Shown piece by piece: positions 6,225-6,740 of a DNA stretch of 6,740 nucleotides. Below the pieces are notes generated by a model that saw only the letters and a list, made by a program, of their open reading frames with translations, had not been told where the DNA came from and searched no databases. The stretch covers positions 1 through 6,740 of the forward strand of contig DQTU01000197.1 of NCBI GenBank assembly GCA_015662615.1, in the 5' to 3' direction. The DNA comes from Campylobacterales bacterium (GTDB taxonomy: Bacteria > Campylobacterota > Campylobacteria > Campylobacterales > QNZT01). A program made the position numbers and the translations under genes. Within the stretch, counting starts at the first letter, position 1; every line of letters begins with the position of its first letter.

Positions 6225-6740
6225 CTATGAAAAACTTTTTTCCATGACTTTATCAACAAGACCATATGCACAAGCTTCATGCGCACTCATAAAAAAGTCT
6301 CTTTCCGTATCTGATTCAATCTTTGCAAGCTCTTGCCCTGTCTGTTGAGATAAAATATGATTTAAACTATCTTTCATTCTCTGAATCTCTTTTGCTTGGA
6401 TTTGAATATCCGTAGATTGACCTTGAGCTCCACCTGATGGTTGGTGAATCATAATTCTTGCATTTGGAAGTGCAAATCTTTTGCCCTTTGCCCCAGATGA
6501 TAGTAAAAAAGCTCCCATAGAAGCTGCTTGTCCGATACAAATCGTGCAAACATCAGGCTTGATATAGTTCATCGTATCAAACATACTCATACCACTAGTG
6601 ATAACACCACCTGGAGAGTTTATGTAAAGATAGATATCTTTATCTGGATCTTCTGCTTCAAGAAAAAGAAGTTGTGCCACAACCGTTGATGCTACAGCGT
6701 CATTTACTTCACCACTTAACATAATAATTCTATCTTTTAA
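6225..6740 (-). CDS. clpP: ATP-dependent Clp protease proteolytic subunit, 5' end outside window
   Basis: ClpP forms the double-heptamer barrel that degrades proteins unfolded by ClpX or ClpA in the cytosol. The window holds 171 codons and the TAG stop (6225-6227). The first visible residues are [12 protein letters not shown], the family's 'L-x-x-R-I-I-x-L-x-G' strand, so the ATG at 6720-6722 is an internal methionine and roughly 25 N-terminal residues lie beyond the edge. Counted from that methionine, the catalytic triad is Ser68 in [11 protein letters not shown], His93 in MIHQPSGG and Asp142 in TERDFF. The Ser-His and His-Asp spacings (25 and 49) equal those of E. coli Ser111, His136 and Asp185. 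The hydrophobic strand YLYINSPGG and the C-terminal [11 protein letters not shown] are also typical. It leads the visible operon clpP – GGDEF-like – def – comM; the promoter is not in view. Confidence 0.97.
   Translation of the reverse strand, partial: LKDRIIMLSGEVNDAVASTVVAQLLFLEAEDPDKDIYLYINSPGGVITSGMSMFDTMNYIKPDVCTICIGQAASMGAFLLSSGAKGKRFALPNARIMIHQPSGGAQGQSTDIQIQAKEIQRMKDSLNHILSQQTGQELAKIESDTERDFFMSAHEACAYGLVDKVMEKSFS

Noticed and set aside
6367..6549. A 60-codon minus-strand frame within clpP.
   Set aside because: It overlaps the ClpP catalytic Ser-His region in another frame.
6225..6722. ATG at 6720-6722 as the start of clpP.
   Set aside because: The codons before it read LKDRII in frame, part of the conserved ClpP N-terminal strand, so the gene continues past the window edge.

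Overview
The window is ordinary chromosomal DNA from an AT-rich bacterium, most likely a member of the Campylobacterota (Epsilonproteobacteria) of the Sulfurimonas type. The main reason is the minus-strand cluster clpP – def – comM. As I recall it, the same order (tig-clpP-def-comM) occurs in Helicobacter and relatives. The protein sequences also read as epsilonproteobacterial. The genus is an inference, not a measurement. I see no tRNA, rRNA, insertion sequence, CRISPR array or phage gene.

Layout, left to right. (1) A plus-strand gene enters from outside the window and ends at 152. Its last 49 codons resemble the C-terminus of HugZ/ChuZ-type heme-utilisation proteins. (2) A minus-strand pair, nnr then purN, is coupled by a 10-bp overlap and ends tail-to-tail inside the HugZ-like gene. 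It encodes the NAD(P)H-hydrate repair enzyme and GAR transformylase. (3) A divergent plus-strand gene (2114-3163) encodes an uncharacterised, strongly lysine-rich, membrane-anchored protein of 349 residues. Only 32 bp separate it from nnr, and they hold a good extended -10 element inside a 13-nt palindrome. (4) A tightly packed minus-strand operon runs clpP (5' end beyond the window) – GGDEF-like gene – def – comM, with gaps of 16, 4 and 4 bp. It ends tail-to-tail with the unknown gene, overlapping it by 8 bp.

The minus-strand operon joins protein quality control (ClpP), N-terminal deformylation of new proteins (Def) and a branch-migration ATPase used in natural transformation (ComM). Between them sits a protein whose GGDEF domain has lost its active-site signature (RDGIF in place of GGDEF) but keeps an RxxD motif at the inhibitory-site position. 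It could therefore sense c-di-GMP or act as a scaffold rather than make c-di-GMP.

The two points most worth following up are this degenerate GGDEF protein and the unknown cationic membrane protein with its possibly leaderless promoter. Everything else is housekeeping. There is no non-coding stretch longer than 32 bp.
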